Shown here: piece after piece, positions 1 to 5,537 of the stretch
How the letters are laid out: every line of letters starts with the position of its first letter
Numbering within the stretch: the first letter of the stretch is position 1
Assembly (NCBI GenBank): GCA_015711895.1
Contig: MU158613.1
Coordinates: forward strand, 1,469 to 12,047
Length of the DNA: 10,579 bases
Direction: 5' to 3'
Origin: Candidatus Solincola tengchongensis
GTDB taxonomy: Bacteria; Actinomycetota; Geothermincolia; Geothermincolales; RBG-13-55-18
Program-made: the position numbers and the translations under genes
Notes under the pieces: model-generated
What the model was told of the DNA's origin: nothing
Database searches by the model: none
The model's input: only the letters and a program-made list of their open reading frames with translations

Positions 1-1085
1 ACGTGCGGTGTCCCGACTTCCTGCGCCGCAACGGGTCGGTCTGCGGCGTCCGCGCCCGAGACGAGATAGGGGGAAGGGAGCTGGACATCGAGGCCAGGCT
101 GGTCCTCAACTGCACCGGTCCGTGGACGGACTCCGTCTGCCGGCTCGACGAGCCGGAGGCAGCTCCTAAGCTGCGCCCCACCAAGGGCGCCCACGTGGTG
201 GTGCCCTGGGAGAGGGTGAAAGCCTACAACGCCATGCCCATCCTCTCACCCCGGGACCAGCGCATGCTCTTCGTGGTCCCCTGGCGCAGCTTCACCCTCA
301 TCGGGACCACGGACACGGATTACGAGGGGGACTACGACCGCATACGCGCCTCGCGGGAGGACGTCGACTACATACTCGAGGCCGCCAACCGCGCCCTCCC
401 CAGGGCCCGGCTGGACTACGACGACGTCCTCAGCACCTACGCCGGGCTGCGCCCCCTGGTGCTGGAGGGAGGGGGGAAGGACGTCAAGGAATCCCAGGTC
501 TCCAGGGAACACTCCATCTACGAGAGCCACTCCGGTCTGCTCTCCATCGCCGGTGGGAAACTGACCACCGCCCGGTCCATGGCCGAGGAGCTGGTGGACC
601 TGGCAGCGCGGCGGCTGGAACAGAGATACGGGATACGGGGCATCCCGCGCTGCTCCACAAAAAACGCCCCCGTCTACGGCAAGGACGGCAGGGACTTCTC
701 CAAGCGGATGGAAAGACTTGCCAGAGATGTCCGGCTGGACGACGACGTCATCCACAGGCTCCAGCTCCTGGGGACGGGGGCCCTGCGGGTGCTGGGCCTC
801 CTGGCCGAGGACCCCTCGCTCTCCCGCAGGCTGGGCGAGGGCATACCGTACATCGAGGCCCAGGTGGTCTACTCGGCGCGCGAGGAGATGGTCATAAACC
901 TCGAGGACTTCATGGTGCGCCGCAGCCTCATCTTCTACGAGGACCGGGAACAGGGCCTGGGGTGCGCGGAGAGAGTGGCAGATCTCCTGGGCCGGGAGCT
1001 GGGCTGGGACGAGGGAGAGAGGAGACGCCAGGTGGAGGAGTACCGCCGGGTGGTGGAACTCTCGCGTGCCTACCGCGACGAATGA
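1..1085 (+). CDS. glpD: Glycerol-3-phosphate dehydrogenase, FAD-dependent (GlpD/GlpA type), 5'-truncated by window edge
   Basis: This enzyme oxidises sn-glycerol 3-phosphate to dihydroxyacetone phosphate at the membrane and passes electrons to the quinone pool. The reading frame is open from base 3 and the first codon (GTG) is an internal valine, so the N-terminal FAD-binding Rossmann segment lies outside the window. About 360 residues remain. Visible signatures are the NCTGPWTD segment near residue 36 (the usual NATGPW of the DAO fold), KGAHVVVP near 61, TYAGLRPLV near 146, and SIAGGKLTTARSMAEEL near 182, which closes the flavin domain. The C-terminal helical domain (DAO_C type) includes VYSAREEMVINLEDFMVRR near residue 292. 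It ends with TGA at 1083-1085, 47 bases before the favoured start of the methyltransferase, so cotranscription is likely. Family assignment is firm. The choice between glpD and anaerobic glpA cannot be settled without the N-terminus and neighbours such as glpB or glpC. Confidence 0.9.
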   Translation, partial: VRCPDFLRRNGSVCGVRARDEIGGRELDIEARLVLNCTGPWTDSVCRLDEPEAAPKLRPTKGAHVVVPWERVKAYNAMPILSPRDQRMLFVVPWRSFTLIGTTDTDYEGDYDRIRASREDVDYILEAANRALPRARLDYDDVLSTYAGLRPLVLEGGGKDVKESQVSREHSIYESHSGLLSIAGGKLTTARSMAEELVDLAARRLEQRYGIRGIPRCSTKNAPVYGKDGRDFSKRMERLARDVRLDDDVIHRLQLLGTGALRVLGLLAEDPSLSRRLGEGIPYIEAQVVYSAREEMVINLEDFMVRRSLIFYEDREQGLGCAERVADLLGRELGWDEGERRRQVEEYRRVVELSRAYRDE

Positions 1086-1132
1086 CCATCATCCGGCGAC
1101 AGGGCTTCGTGAAGGGGTTCGAGGACGGCGGT

Positions 1133-1855
1133 ATGGGCTTCTGGGACCGTTTCGACGGGGATTACGAGAGCCTGTTCGACAGGGATCCCATGTACTGGGA
1201 AGCCCTGGACATGATGCTCGAGCTTTCCGGGGACCTCGCAGGGAAGCGCGCGCTGGATCTCGGCTGCGGGGCGGGGGTCTTCCTCTCCCGCCTGGCGGAA
1301 GCCTTCCCCAACGCCGAGCTCTACGGCGTGGATCCCTCGAAGAAGATGGTGCGGCGGTGCGAGCGCCGTCTCGGCCACAGCGCGCGGGTGCGCATCCTGC
1401 GGGGAAGCGCCCTGCGTATCCCCCTCCCCGACGAGCACGTACATGCCGTCCTCTCCAACCTGGCCCTGCACCACGTGCCCCCTCCCGAAAGGCCGGCCTG
1501 CGCCCGGGAGATAGCCCGCGTCCTTCGCCCGGGCGGTAGGCTGGTCTACGCGGACTTGTTCTGCGACGTGGAAGGGCCTCCGGAGGACCCGGACCGCTGC
1601 CGGGACATCATCCAGAAGATGGTGGGTAAATCCCTCTACGACCTGGACCACGGCGCCTACCGCACCATGCTCCTGCACCTCGGCGACATCCCCGCTGTGC
1701 TCACCGAGGACGGCGAGTACTTCACCACCGACCGGGTGTGGAGGGAGGCTTTCCGAGAAGCCGGTATAGAGCGGCTGGAAGTGAAACCGGTGCCTCCGGA
1801 GGAATTCGGGTATCGTATAATAACCGGCATCAAAGCCTGGACGGAGGAGGTGTGA
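1133..1855 (+). CDS. Class I SAM-dependent methyltransferase (Methyltransf_11/25 type), substrate unknown
   Basis: A 240-residue Rossmann-fold methyltransferase, probably cytoplasmic. Residues 38-50 (KRALDLGCGAGVF) form motif I, the glycine-rich SAM loop. Residues 64-72 (YGVDPSKKM) carry the acidic residue at the end of strand 2 that binds the SAM ribose. Residues 91-114 hold GSALRIPLPD followed by VLSNLALHHV, and 128-141 (ARVLRPGGRLVYAD) match motif III. The C-terminal part, with DLDHGAYRTM and a final strand before TEEV, varies in this family and gives no substrate. I chose ATG 1133 because GAGG lies at 1121-1124, eight bases upstream, and because homologues usually begin just before an F-D-x-x-D/A-x-x-Y segment. 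An in-frame ATG at 1082 overlaps the glpD stop (ATGA) but has no Shine-Dalgarno and would add 17 residues. The stop overlaps the thiM start by one base (TGATG), which implies translational coupling. Confidence 0.85.
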   Translation: MGFWDRFDGDYESLFDRDPMYWEALDMMLELSGDLAGKRALDLGCGAGVFLSRLAEAFPNAELYGVDPSKKMVRRCERRLGHSARVRILRGSALRIPLPDEHVHAVLSNLALHHVPPPERPACAREIARVLRPGGRLVYADLFCDVEGPPEDPDRCRDIIQKMVGKSLYDLDHGAYRTMLLHLGDIPAVLTEDGEYFTTDRVWREAFREAGIERLEVKPVPPEEFGYRIITGIKAWTEEV

Positions 1856-2664
1856 TGGAAGAATTTGACTGCCGCGCTTTCCTTGAGGATAGGCTGAGAT
1901 GGGTGGCCGCCCGCAAGCCTCTCGTGCACCACATCACCAATTATGTGGTCAAGAACGAGACGGCCAACGCCACCCTCTGCCTGGGAGCCCTCCCGGTGAT
2001 GGCCCACGCCCTGGAGGAGGTGGAGGAGATGGCTTCCCAGGCGGGAGCCCTGCTCATCAACATGGGGACTCCCTATCCGGACCTGGAGAAGGCCATGCTC
2101 GCCGCGGGCAGGGCCGCCAACCGCGCCGGAGTCCCGGTGGTCTTCGATCCCGTGGGCGCGGGAGCCACGTCCTACCGCACCCGTCTGGCCCGCAAACTGG
2201 TGGAGGAGATCCGCTTCGCCGTGGTCAGGGGAAACGCCGCGGAGATGGCCGTTCTGGCGGGCATGGAGGCGGAGATAAGGGGCGTGGAATCCATCTCCAC
2301 GGGCGGCGACGCCGAGGCTGTGGCTCGAAGCGCCGCATCCCGGCTGGGCTGCGTTGCCGCCGTCACCGGCAAGGTGGACGTGATAAGCGACGGCTCACGC
2401 GTCCTCCACGTCGGCAACGGGCATCACATGCTGGCAAAGGTCACCGGTACGGGCTGCATGGCCACCACCTGCATCGCCGTCATGGCCTCGGCGGGCGAGC
2501 CTTTCCTGGAGGCCGCCGCAGCCGCCCTGGCCCTCTTCGGCCTGGCGGGCGAACGGGCTGCGGAAGTCGCCGGCGAGAGGCCCGGCTCCTTCCACGTCGA
2601 GCTCTACAACGCCCTTTACGAGCTGAGCACCCGCCTTGACCTGGAGGGGTTGCGCGTCACCTGA
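1855..2664 (+). CDS. thiM: Hydroxyethylthiazole kinase ThiM
   Basis: ThiM phosphorylates 4-methyl-5-(2-hydroxyethyl)thiazole with ATP, giving the thiazole phosphate that ThiE joins to the pyrimidine in thiamine synthesis; it is mainly a salvage enzyme. The 269-residue length is normal. Diagnostic segments are VHHITNYVVKNETAN (residues 24-38, substrate pocket), VVFDPVGAGATSYR (95-108), VVRGNAAE (123-130), VTGKVDVISDG (170-180) and GTGCMATT (198-205). The last is the anion hole of the ribokinase-like fold, with Cys201 at the position of the conserved active-site cysteine. GSFHVELYNALY near 244 is the usual C-terminal family motif. The start is ATG 1855, directly behind a strong GGAGGAGG (1843-1850) and overlapping the methyltransferase stop by one base. 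No thiD or thiE is in the window and I saw no TPP riboswitch upstream, so this looks like a salvage gene in a mixed operon. Confidence 0.95.
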   Translation: MEEFDCRAFLEDRLRWVAARKPLVHHITNYVVKNETANATLCLGALPVMAHALEEVEEMASQAGALLINMGTPYPDLEKAMLAAGRAANRAGVPVVFDPVGAGATSYRTRLARKLVEEIRFAVVRGNAAEMAVLAGMEAEIRGVESISTGGDAEAVARSAASRLGCVAAVTGKVDVISDGSRVLHVGNGHHMLAKVTGTGCMATTCIAVMASAGEPFLEAAAAALALFGLAGERAAEVAGERPGSFHVELYNALYELSTRLDLEGLRVT

Positions 2665-2729
2665 GCGCGTAGGCTCCATCCCAGCCGGCCAAGGAACGGC
2701 GTTGAGGAGGAAATCTGACCCGCACCCGG

Positions 2730-3110
2730 GTGGAACCCCATCTGGTAATGGTCTTCGGCAACCCCGCCCGAATCATGCGCCTGGTGCAGGCGGGGAGCCG
2801 ATGGACGGGAGAGCGCGTAAGGGTGGGCTTCGGCGGCATCGGCGGCTCCTGCAACGAGGGGCTGGTGCGCACCTTCTTCGAGGGGGTGCGCCGGGTAGCT
2901 CTGCCGGGCAACGGCGACCGGGTCTTCGCCGCCACGCAGGACGACGAGCTGCTCTTCGCCTTCCCGGCTCCCTGGGCTGATAGGGTGGAGGAGGGCCTGA
3001 AGGCCACCAGTCGGAGAGGCATACGCTACCCCATACCGACCTTCCTCAACTACCGGCTGCCCTTCTTGGACCTCATTACCAGGGTCGGAGGCGGGAGTGC
3101 CGGGAGCTGA
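2730..3110 (+). CDS. C-terminal half of a DUF169 protein, probable truncated remnant
   Basis: The 126-residue product matches the C-terminal half of DUF169 proteins (COG2043 type, function unknown). It shows VMVFGNPARIMRLVQA (residues 6-21), GFGGIGGSCNEGLVRTF (33-49), VALPGNGDRVFAATQDDELLFAFP (56-79) and GIRYPIPTFLNY (97-108). As I recall them, family members run to well over 200 residues, with a first half containing its own conserved cysteines. Here the frame is closed by TGA at 2703-2705 and thiM occupies the DNA further upstream, so that half is missing. The only listed start, GTG 2730, lies 19 bases after a good Shine-Dalgarno (GAGGAGG, 2704-2710), which is too far. A CTG at 2715 is better spaced but is not a usual start. 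The simplest reading is an internal deletion that kept the original ribosome site and joined it to the second half. The preserved C-terminus suggests the event is recent or the fragment is still used. Confidence 0.65.
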   Translation: MEPHLVMVFGNPARIMRLVQAGSRWTGERVRVGFGGIGGSCNEGLVRTFFEGVRRVALPGNGDRVFAATQDDELLFAFPAPWADRVEEGLKATSRRGIRYPIPTFLNYRLPFLDLITRVGGGSAGS

Positions 3111-3160
3111 TCTCTCCGCAAGCGGACCGACCGCCCGCGGTGTCGGGGAACGGCCCGGCC

Positions 3161-4249
3161 TCAGCGGCCTCTGGCGATGACCCCGCCTCCAAGGACTTCC
3201 TCTCCGCTGTAGATCACCGCATGCTGTCCCGGGGTGATGGCCCATACCCGCTCAGCGAAGCGCAGGGTGAACCCCTCTCCGGCCAGGGTCACCCGGCAGG
3301 GGACGGCAGGCGCGTTGTAGCGCACCGCGGCCTGTGCATGGAAATCATTACCAGGTGGTTCCCCGCGCACCCAGGAGGCGGATTCCGCCTCCAGCCACGT
3401 CCCGGGGACCTCCTCCCTCTCCCCCAGGATAACGGCCTTCCTCTCCGTATCCAGCCCGACCACGTAAAGGGGGCGAGGGGCGGACACCCCCAGGCCGCGC
3501 CTCTGCCCCACGGTATAGAAGGCCAGCCCCTCGTGTTCGCCGAGCAGGTTGCCGCGCGTGTCCAGGATGGGCCCCGGATCCAGGCATTGGGGACAATGCA
3601 GGGCGAGGAAATCGCGGTAATTCCACCCGGCCAGAAAGCATATGTCCTGGCTCTCCCGCATCTCCTCCACGGCGATCCCCTTGGAGGCGACCCTGGACCT
3701 GGCCTCATCCTTGGTGAGCGTCCCGTTGGGGAAGAGGCATCGCCGCAGTTCCGCCTGCCCCAGGCGGTAGAGCACGTAGGACTGGTCCTTCCTCCAGTCG
3801 TTTGCCCGGAGCAGGGATAAGGTGCCGTCCGGGTTCTCCCTCACCCTTGCGTAGTGACCGGTGGCCACCATCTCCGCACCGGCCTCCTCGGCCACCCGGA
3901 AGAGGGCGGTGAATTTCACCCGCCGGTTGCAATCCACGCAGGGGTTGGGGGTCCTCCCCCTGAGGTACTCCGCCGCGAAGGGCTCGACCACCTGGGTGCG
4001 GAACTCCTGTCGCAGGTCGAGCACCTGGTGTTCCAGGCCCAGGACGGCCGCCGCCCTCGCGGCCAGTTCGACATGTCGGGCTTCACGGTCGGAAACGGGA
4101 TCCCCGGCGACGTCGCTGGGGCCTCCGAGGAGGAAGGTCACCCCGAGGACCTCATATCCCATCTCCAGGAGGAGGACGGCCGCCGCGGTGGAATCGACCC
4201 CCCCGCTCATGGCCAGGACCGCCCTTTCCCGCCTCGCTCCACGTTCCAT
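3161..4249 (-). CDS. mnmA: tRNA-specific 2-thiouridylase MnmA
   Basis: MnmA installs the 2-thio group on U34 of tRNA-Lys, -Glu and -Gln, using ATP and sulfur relayed from a cysteine desulfurase. The 362-residue length is typical. The PP-loop is AMSGGVDST at residues 13-21. The first catalytic cysteine is Cys104 in TPNPCVDCNRRVKF, and the second is Cys204 in ESQDICFL. Other family segments are ATGHYARV (129-136), RKDQSYVLYRL (153-163, tRNA contact), FYTVGQRRGLGV (244-255) and the C-terminal beta-barrel ending AITPGQHAVIYSGEEVLGGGVI. I chose ATG 4249. A GTG at 4267 would add six residues, and neither start has a clear Shine-Dalgarno. A CPxC pair (Cys219, Cys222) sits in the linker before GPILD, which I do not remember as a family feature. 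The gene is convergent with the DUF169 fragment 50 bases away and appears monocistronic. No cysteine desulfurase gene adjoins it. Confidence 0.96.
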   Translation of the reverse strand: MERGARRERAVLAMSGGVDSTAAAVLLLEMGYEVLGVTFLLGGPSDVAGDPVSDREARHVELAARAAAVLGLEHQVLDLRQEFRTQVVEPFAAEYLRGRTPNPCVDCNRRVKFTALFRVAEEAGAEMVATGHYARVRENPDGTLSLLRANDWRKDQSYVLYRLGQAELRRCLFPNGTLTKDEARSRVASKGIAVEEMRESQDICFLAGWNYRDFLALHCPQCLDPGPILDTRGNLLGEHEGLAFYTVGQRRGLGVSAPRPLYVVGLDTERKAVILGEREEVPGTWLEAESASWVRGEPPGNDFHAQAAVRYNAPAVPCRVTLAGEGFTLRFAERVWAITPGQHAVIYSGEEVLGGGVIARGR

Positions 4250-4380
4250 GACCACATGATAATGCACCGGGGACCGGCCGTGCCGCCGCCGAACCCGCGC
4301 GGCCTAAGAATAGCGGAGTGCATGCCAGAAAAGGTTCGCGCCTCCCTCACGGGTGGATCACCCTCGGCGCCATTGGCCGG

Positions 4381-4408
4381 CTTGCGGCCTGGCCCCTCGC
4401 GCCGCAAG
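4381..4408. repeat. Inverted repeat, 8-bp arms
   Basis: CTTGCGGC (4381-4388) and GCCGCAAG (4401-4408) are perfect inverted copies around a 12-base spacer. There is no T-run on either side, so it is not a typical intrinsic terminator. It lies between mnmA and the transposase scar and could be a structural element or leftover of an insertion sequence end. In GC-rich DNA an 8-bp arm can also occur by chance. Confidence 0.35.
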
Positions 4409-4517
4409 GCCCGCCCGCCGCCTTCCTGCCACCCGACCGGAGGGCGGTCCTTTCTCCGAACAGCTCGGGCACGTTGGAGCGATTGTGGCCGCAAAGAGCG
4501 CGGACTCAACCACCGTT

Positions 4518-4563
4518 CTTCACTTTTCCGCCTTGGCCAACATCCTTCACTTTTCCGCCTTGG
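4518..4563. repeat. 19-bp direct repeat, period 27 bp
   Basis: CTTCACTTTTCCGCCTTGG occurs perfectly at 4518-4536 and again at 4545-4563. On the minus strand both copies read AAGGCGGAAAAGTGAAG in the frame of the transposase remnant, so the encoded K-A-E-K-stop segment appears twice, nine codons apart. A short tandem duplication within the dead gene explains it most simply. Repeated sites at an insertion sequence end are an alternative. Confidence 0.75.
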
Positions 4564-4630
4564 AGGCCTTGTGATAAATCTCCGCCATCTTCGCCGTGAC
4601 CTTCTTCCCGGTCTGCATTTCCAACCTCAT
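4547..4630 (-). pseudogene. Decayed N-terminus of a DDE/integrase-core transposase
   Basis: On the minus strand an ATG at 4630 follows a strong Shine-Dalgarno (GGGGGAGGTGG, just upstream at about 4649-4635). It opens a 27-codon frame whose middle reads QTGKKVTAKMAEIYHKASK and ends KAEK-TGA at 4547. From memory, this resembles the start of integrase-core transposases in which a K-A-S-K-K-E-K-G-x-x-L-D-E segment precedes a helix-turn-helix; here the TGA stands where that family has a glycine codon (GGA). Beyond the stop only an echo of the same segment (L-A-K-A-E-K-stop) is readable, and the rest of the gene is absent. I infer a dead insertion-sequence remnant. A functional 27-residue peptide cannot be excluded, given the good ribosome site. 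Confidence 0.5.
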
Positions 4631-4756
4631 CGGCCACCTCCCCCGGCTGTTTCCGGCACACAGGGGAACGTCAATACCTTTTGCCTCCTGGAGTACGTTT
4701 TAATTTTGATGCAACGGATCCATTTGGAGTGCTCTTTCATGATTCAATGCGACTTG

Positions 4757-4785
4757 TTGACAGCGTGCCCGTGATCTTTTATTAT
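4757..4785 (+). promoter_or_regulatory. Sigma-70 type promoter of the MarR gene
   Basis: TTGACA (4757-4762) is a perfect -35 and TATTAT (4780-4785) is a near-consensus -10, separated by exactly 17 bases. Transcription would start near 4791-4793, leaving a leader of about 28 bases before ATG 4820. This is the clearest promoter in the window and sits in markedly AT-rich DNA. Confidence 0.8.
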
Positions 4786-4791
4786 TTCAAC

Positions 4792-4816
4792 TAATATTTG
4801 CTAAAAACAATTATTA
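4792..4816. promoter_or_regulatory. Imperfect palindrome, candidate MarR operator
   Basis: TAATATTTG (4792-4800) and CAATTATTA (4808-4816) are inverted copies with one mismatch in nine and a 7-base spacer. They begin at the predicted transcription start and end four bases before the MarR start codon. MarR-family dimers usually bind AT-rich palindromes of this size over their own promoters, so autorepression is likely. The AT-rich background raises the chance of a fortuitous match. Confidence 0.5.
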
Positions 4817-4819
4817 ATC

Positions 4820-5290
4820 ATGGCAAGAAAATTCGTGAAGGACGAATTGGACGAGCTGGCGCGGGAATTCCTGGAAACCATGATCCGGGTGAATTCCCGT
4901 TTCCGGGAAGAAAGCCAATGGAGGAGAAGCGAGGACCTCTCCCTTCCCCAGTTCATGCTGCTCCACCACCTCTACCGCCATGGACCCGCGAGGTCGGGAG
5001 AGGTGGCCAGAAGCCTCCGCGTGTCCCAGGGAGTCATAACCCGGATGGTCGACCGCCTGGTGGAGAAGGGGCTGGTGACCAGGTCCCGGGACCCGGAGGA
5101 CCGCCGGGTAGTGCTCCTGTCCCCGACCACAAGGGGGAAAAGGCTGGTGGACGTGATGGAGAGGCAGAAGCTGAAGGAGATAAAGACCTTCCTGCGTAGC
5201 ATTCCGCCACGGGAAAAGAGCGATCTGCTGGACCTCTTCCGGAGGATAAAGGAATTCCTGGAACGGGAGCCCCGGAGGGAAAGGATGTGA
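4820..5290 (+). CDS. MarR-family transcriptional regulator
   Basis: A 156-residue winged-helix regulator, normal for MarR proteins, which act as dimers and usually lose DNA binding when a small ligand binds. An N-terminal helix for dimerisation (about residues 5-38) leads into LSLPQFMLLHHL (40-51). The helix-turn-helix spans RSGEVARSLRVSQGVITRMVDRLVEKGLV (59-87), with recognition helix SQGVITRMVDRL. The wing is RSRDPEDRRVVLLSPTTRGKRL (88-109), carrying the family's conserved D-x-R-D/R pattern. Residues 112-150 form the C-terminal dimer helices. The start is ATG 4820; no Shine-Dalgarno precedes it, only AT-rich leader, so initiation may be weak. The next gene, 247 bases downstream on the same strand, is an RND exporter, the usual target type for a local MarR repressor. 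A strong promoter and a palindrome lie immediately upstream. The ligand cannot be predicted. Confidence 0.92.
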   Translation: MARKFVKDELDELAREFLETMIRVNSRFREESQWRRSEDLSLPQFMLLHHLYRHGPARSGEVARSLRVSQGVITRMVDRLVEKGLVTRSRDPEDRRVVLLSPTTRGKRLVDVMERQKLKEIKTFLRSIPPREKSDLLDLFRRIKEFLEREPRRERM

Positions 5291-5486
5291 TGGGTCGATG
5301 AGAAGGGCACCCGTAGCTCATGCGTTTCACTCTCCGGCTGGAGGAACGTACCTCTGCGGAAGGCGAAGTCAGCGCGAAAGCCGCTCCGAAGGACATCGAA
5401 GAGGGTCCGAAAGCTTGTCGCCCTGCATGCCGAATAGTTAACGGATGACCGGACCCGTTCGGTCCCGCTTGGTCGAGTACGCGGGA

Positions 5487-5506
5487 AAACGTTGGGAAGA
5501 ACGTTT
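5487..5506. promoter_or_regulatory. Perfect inverted repeat upstream of the RND gene, candidate operator
   Basis: AAACGTT (5487-5493) and AACGTTT (5500-5506) are perfect inverted copies around GGGAAG, ending 31 bases before the transporter start. The rest of the 247-base gap between the MarR and RND genes shows no clear -35/-10 pair and no known riboswitch that I recognise. It also holds a weak 5-bp hairpin (GGACC/GGTCC, 5451-5465). The repeat differs from the palindrome before the MarR gene, so if it is an operator it may bind a different regulator. Confidence 0.4.
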
Positions 5507-5537
5507 ATTGGATCGTAAGAGAGGTGGGAAGTAAGCC

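Larger units (their letters stand above)
4250..4819. other. Intergenic region between mnmA and the MarR gene
   Basis: About 570 bases without an intact gene. The part next to mnmA (about 4250-4510) is GC-rich and contains only an 8-bp-arm inverted repeat. A possible minus-strand -10 (TATTCT, 4312-4307) for mnmA has no convincing -35. Bases 4518-4640 hold a decayed transposase start on the minus strand with a short direct repeat. From about 4676 the composition turns strongly AT-rich and ends in the promoter and operator of the MarR gene. The mix of scar and sharp composition change suggests past insertion here. Confidence 0.6.

Noticed and set aside
962..1081. Upstream extension of the methyltransferase frame to an ATG at 962
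   Set aside because: It would overlap glpD by about 120 bases and encode a glycine/arginine-rich shadow peptide with no family similarity.
1738..1854. Upstream extension of the thiM frame to 1738
   Set aside because: It lies inside the methyltransferase gene; the strong GGAGGAGG and the usual ThiM N-terminus place the start at 1855.
3111..3160. Possible bidirectional terminator between the DUF169 fragment and mnmA
   Set aside because: Only weak GC-rich pairing and no T-run on either strand.
4307..4335. Minus-strand promoter for mnmA
   Set aside because: TATTCT resembles a -10, but nothing like a -35 stands at the right distance.
5298..5441. 47-codon plus-strand frame between the MarR and RND genes
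   Set aside because: No ribosome site, low-complexity Arg/Ser composition and no recognisable similarity.
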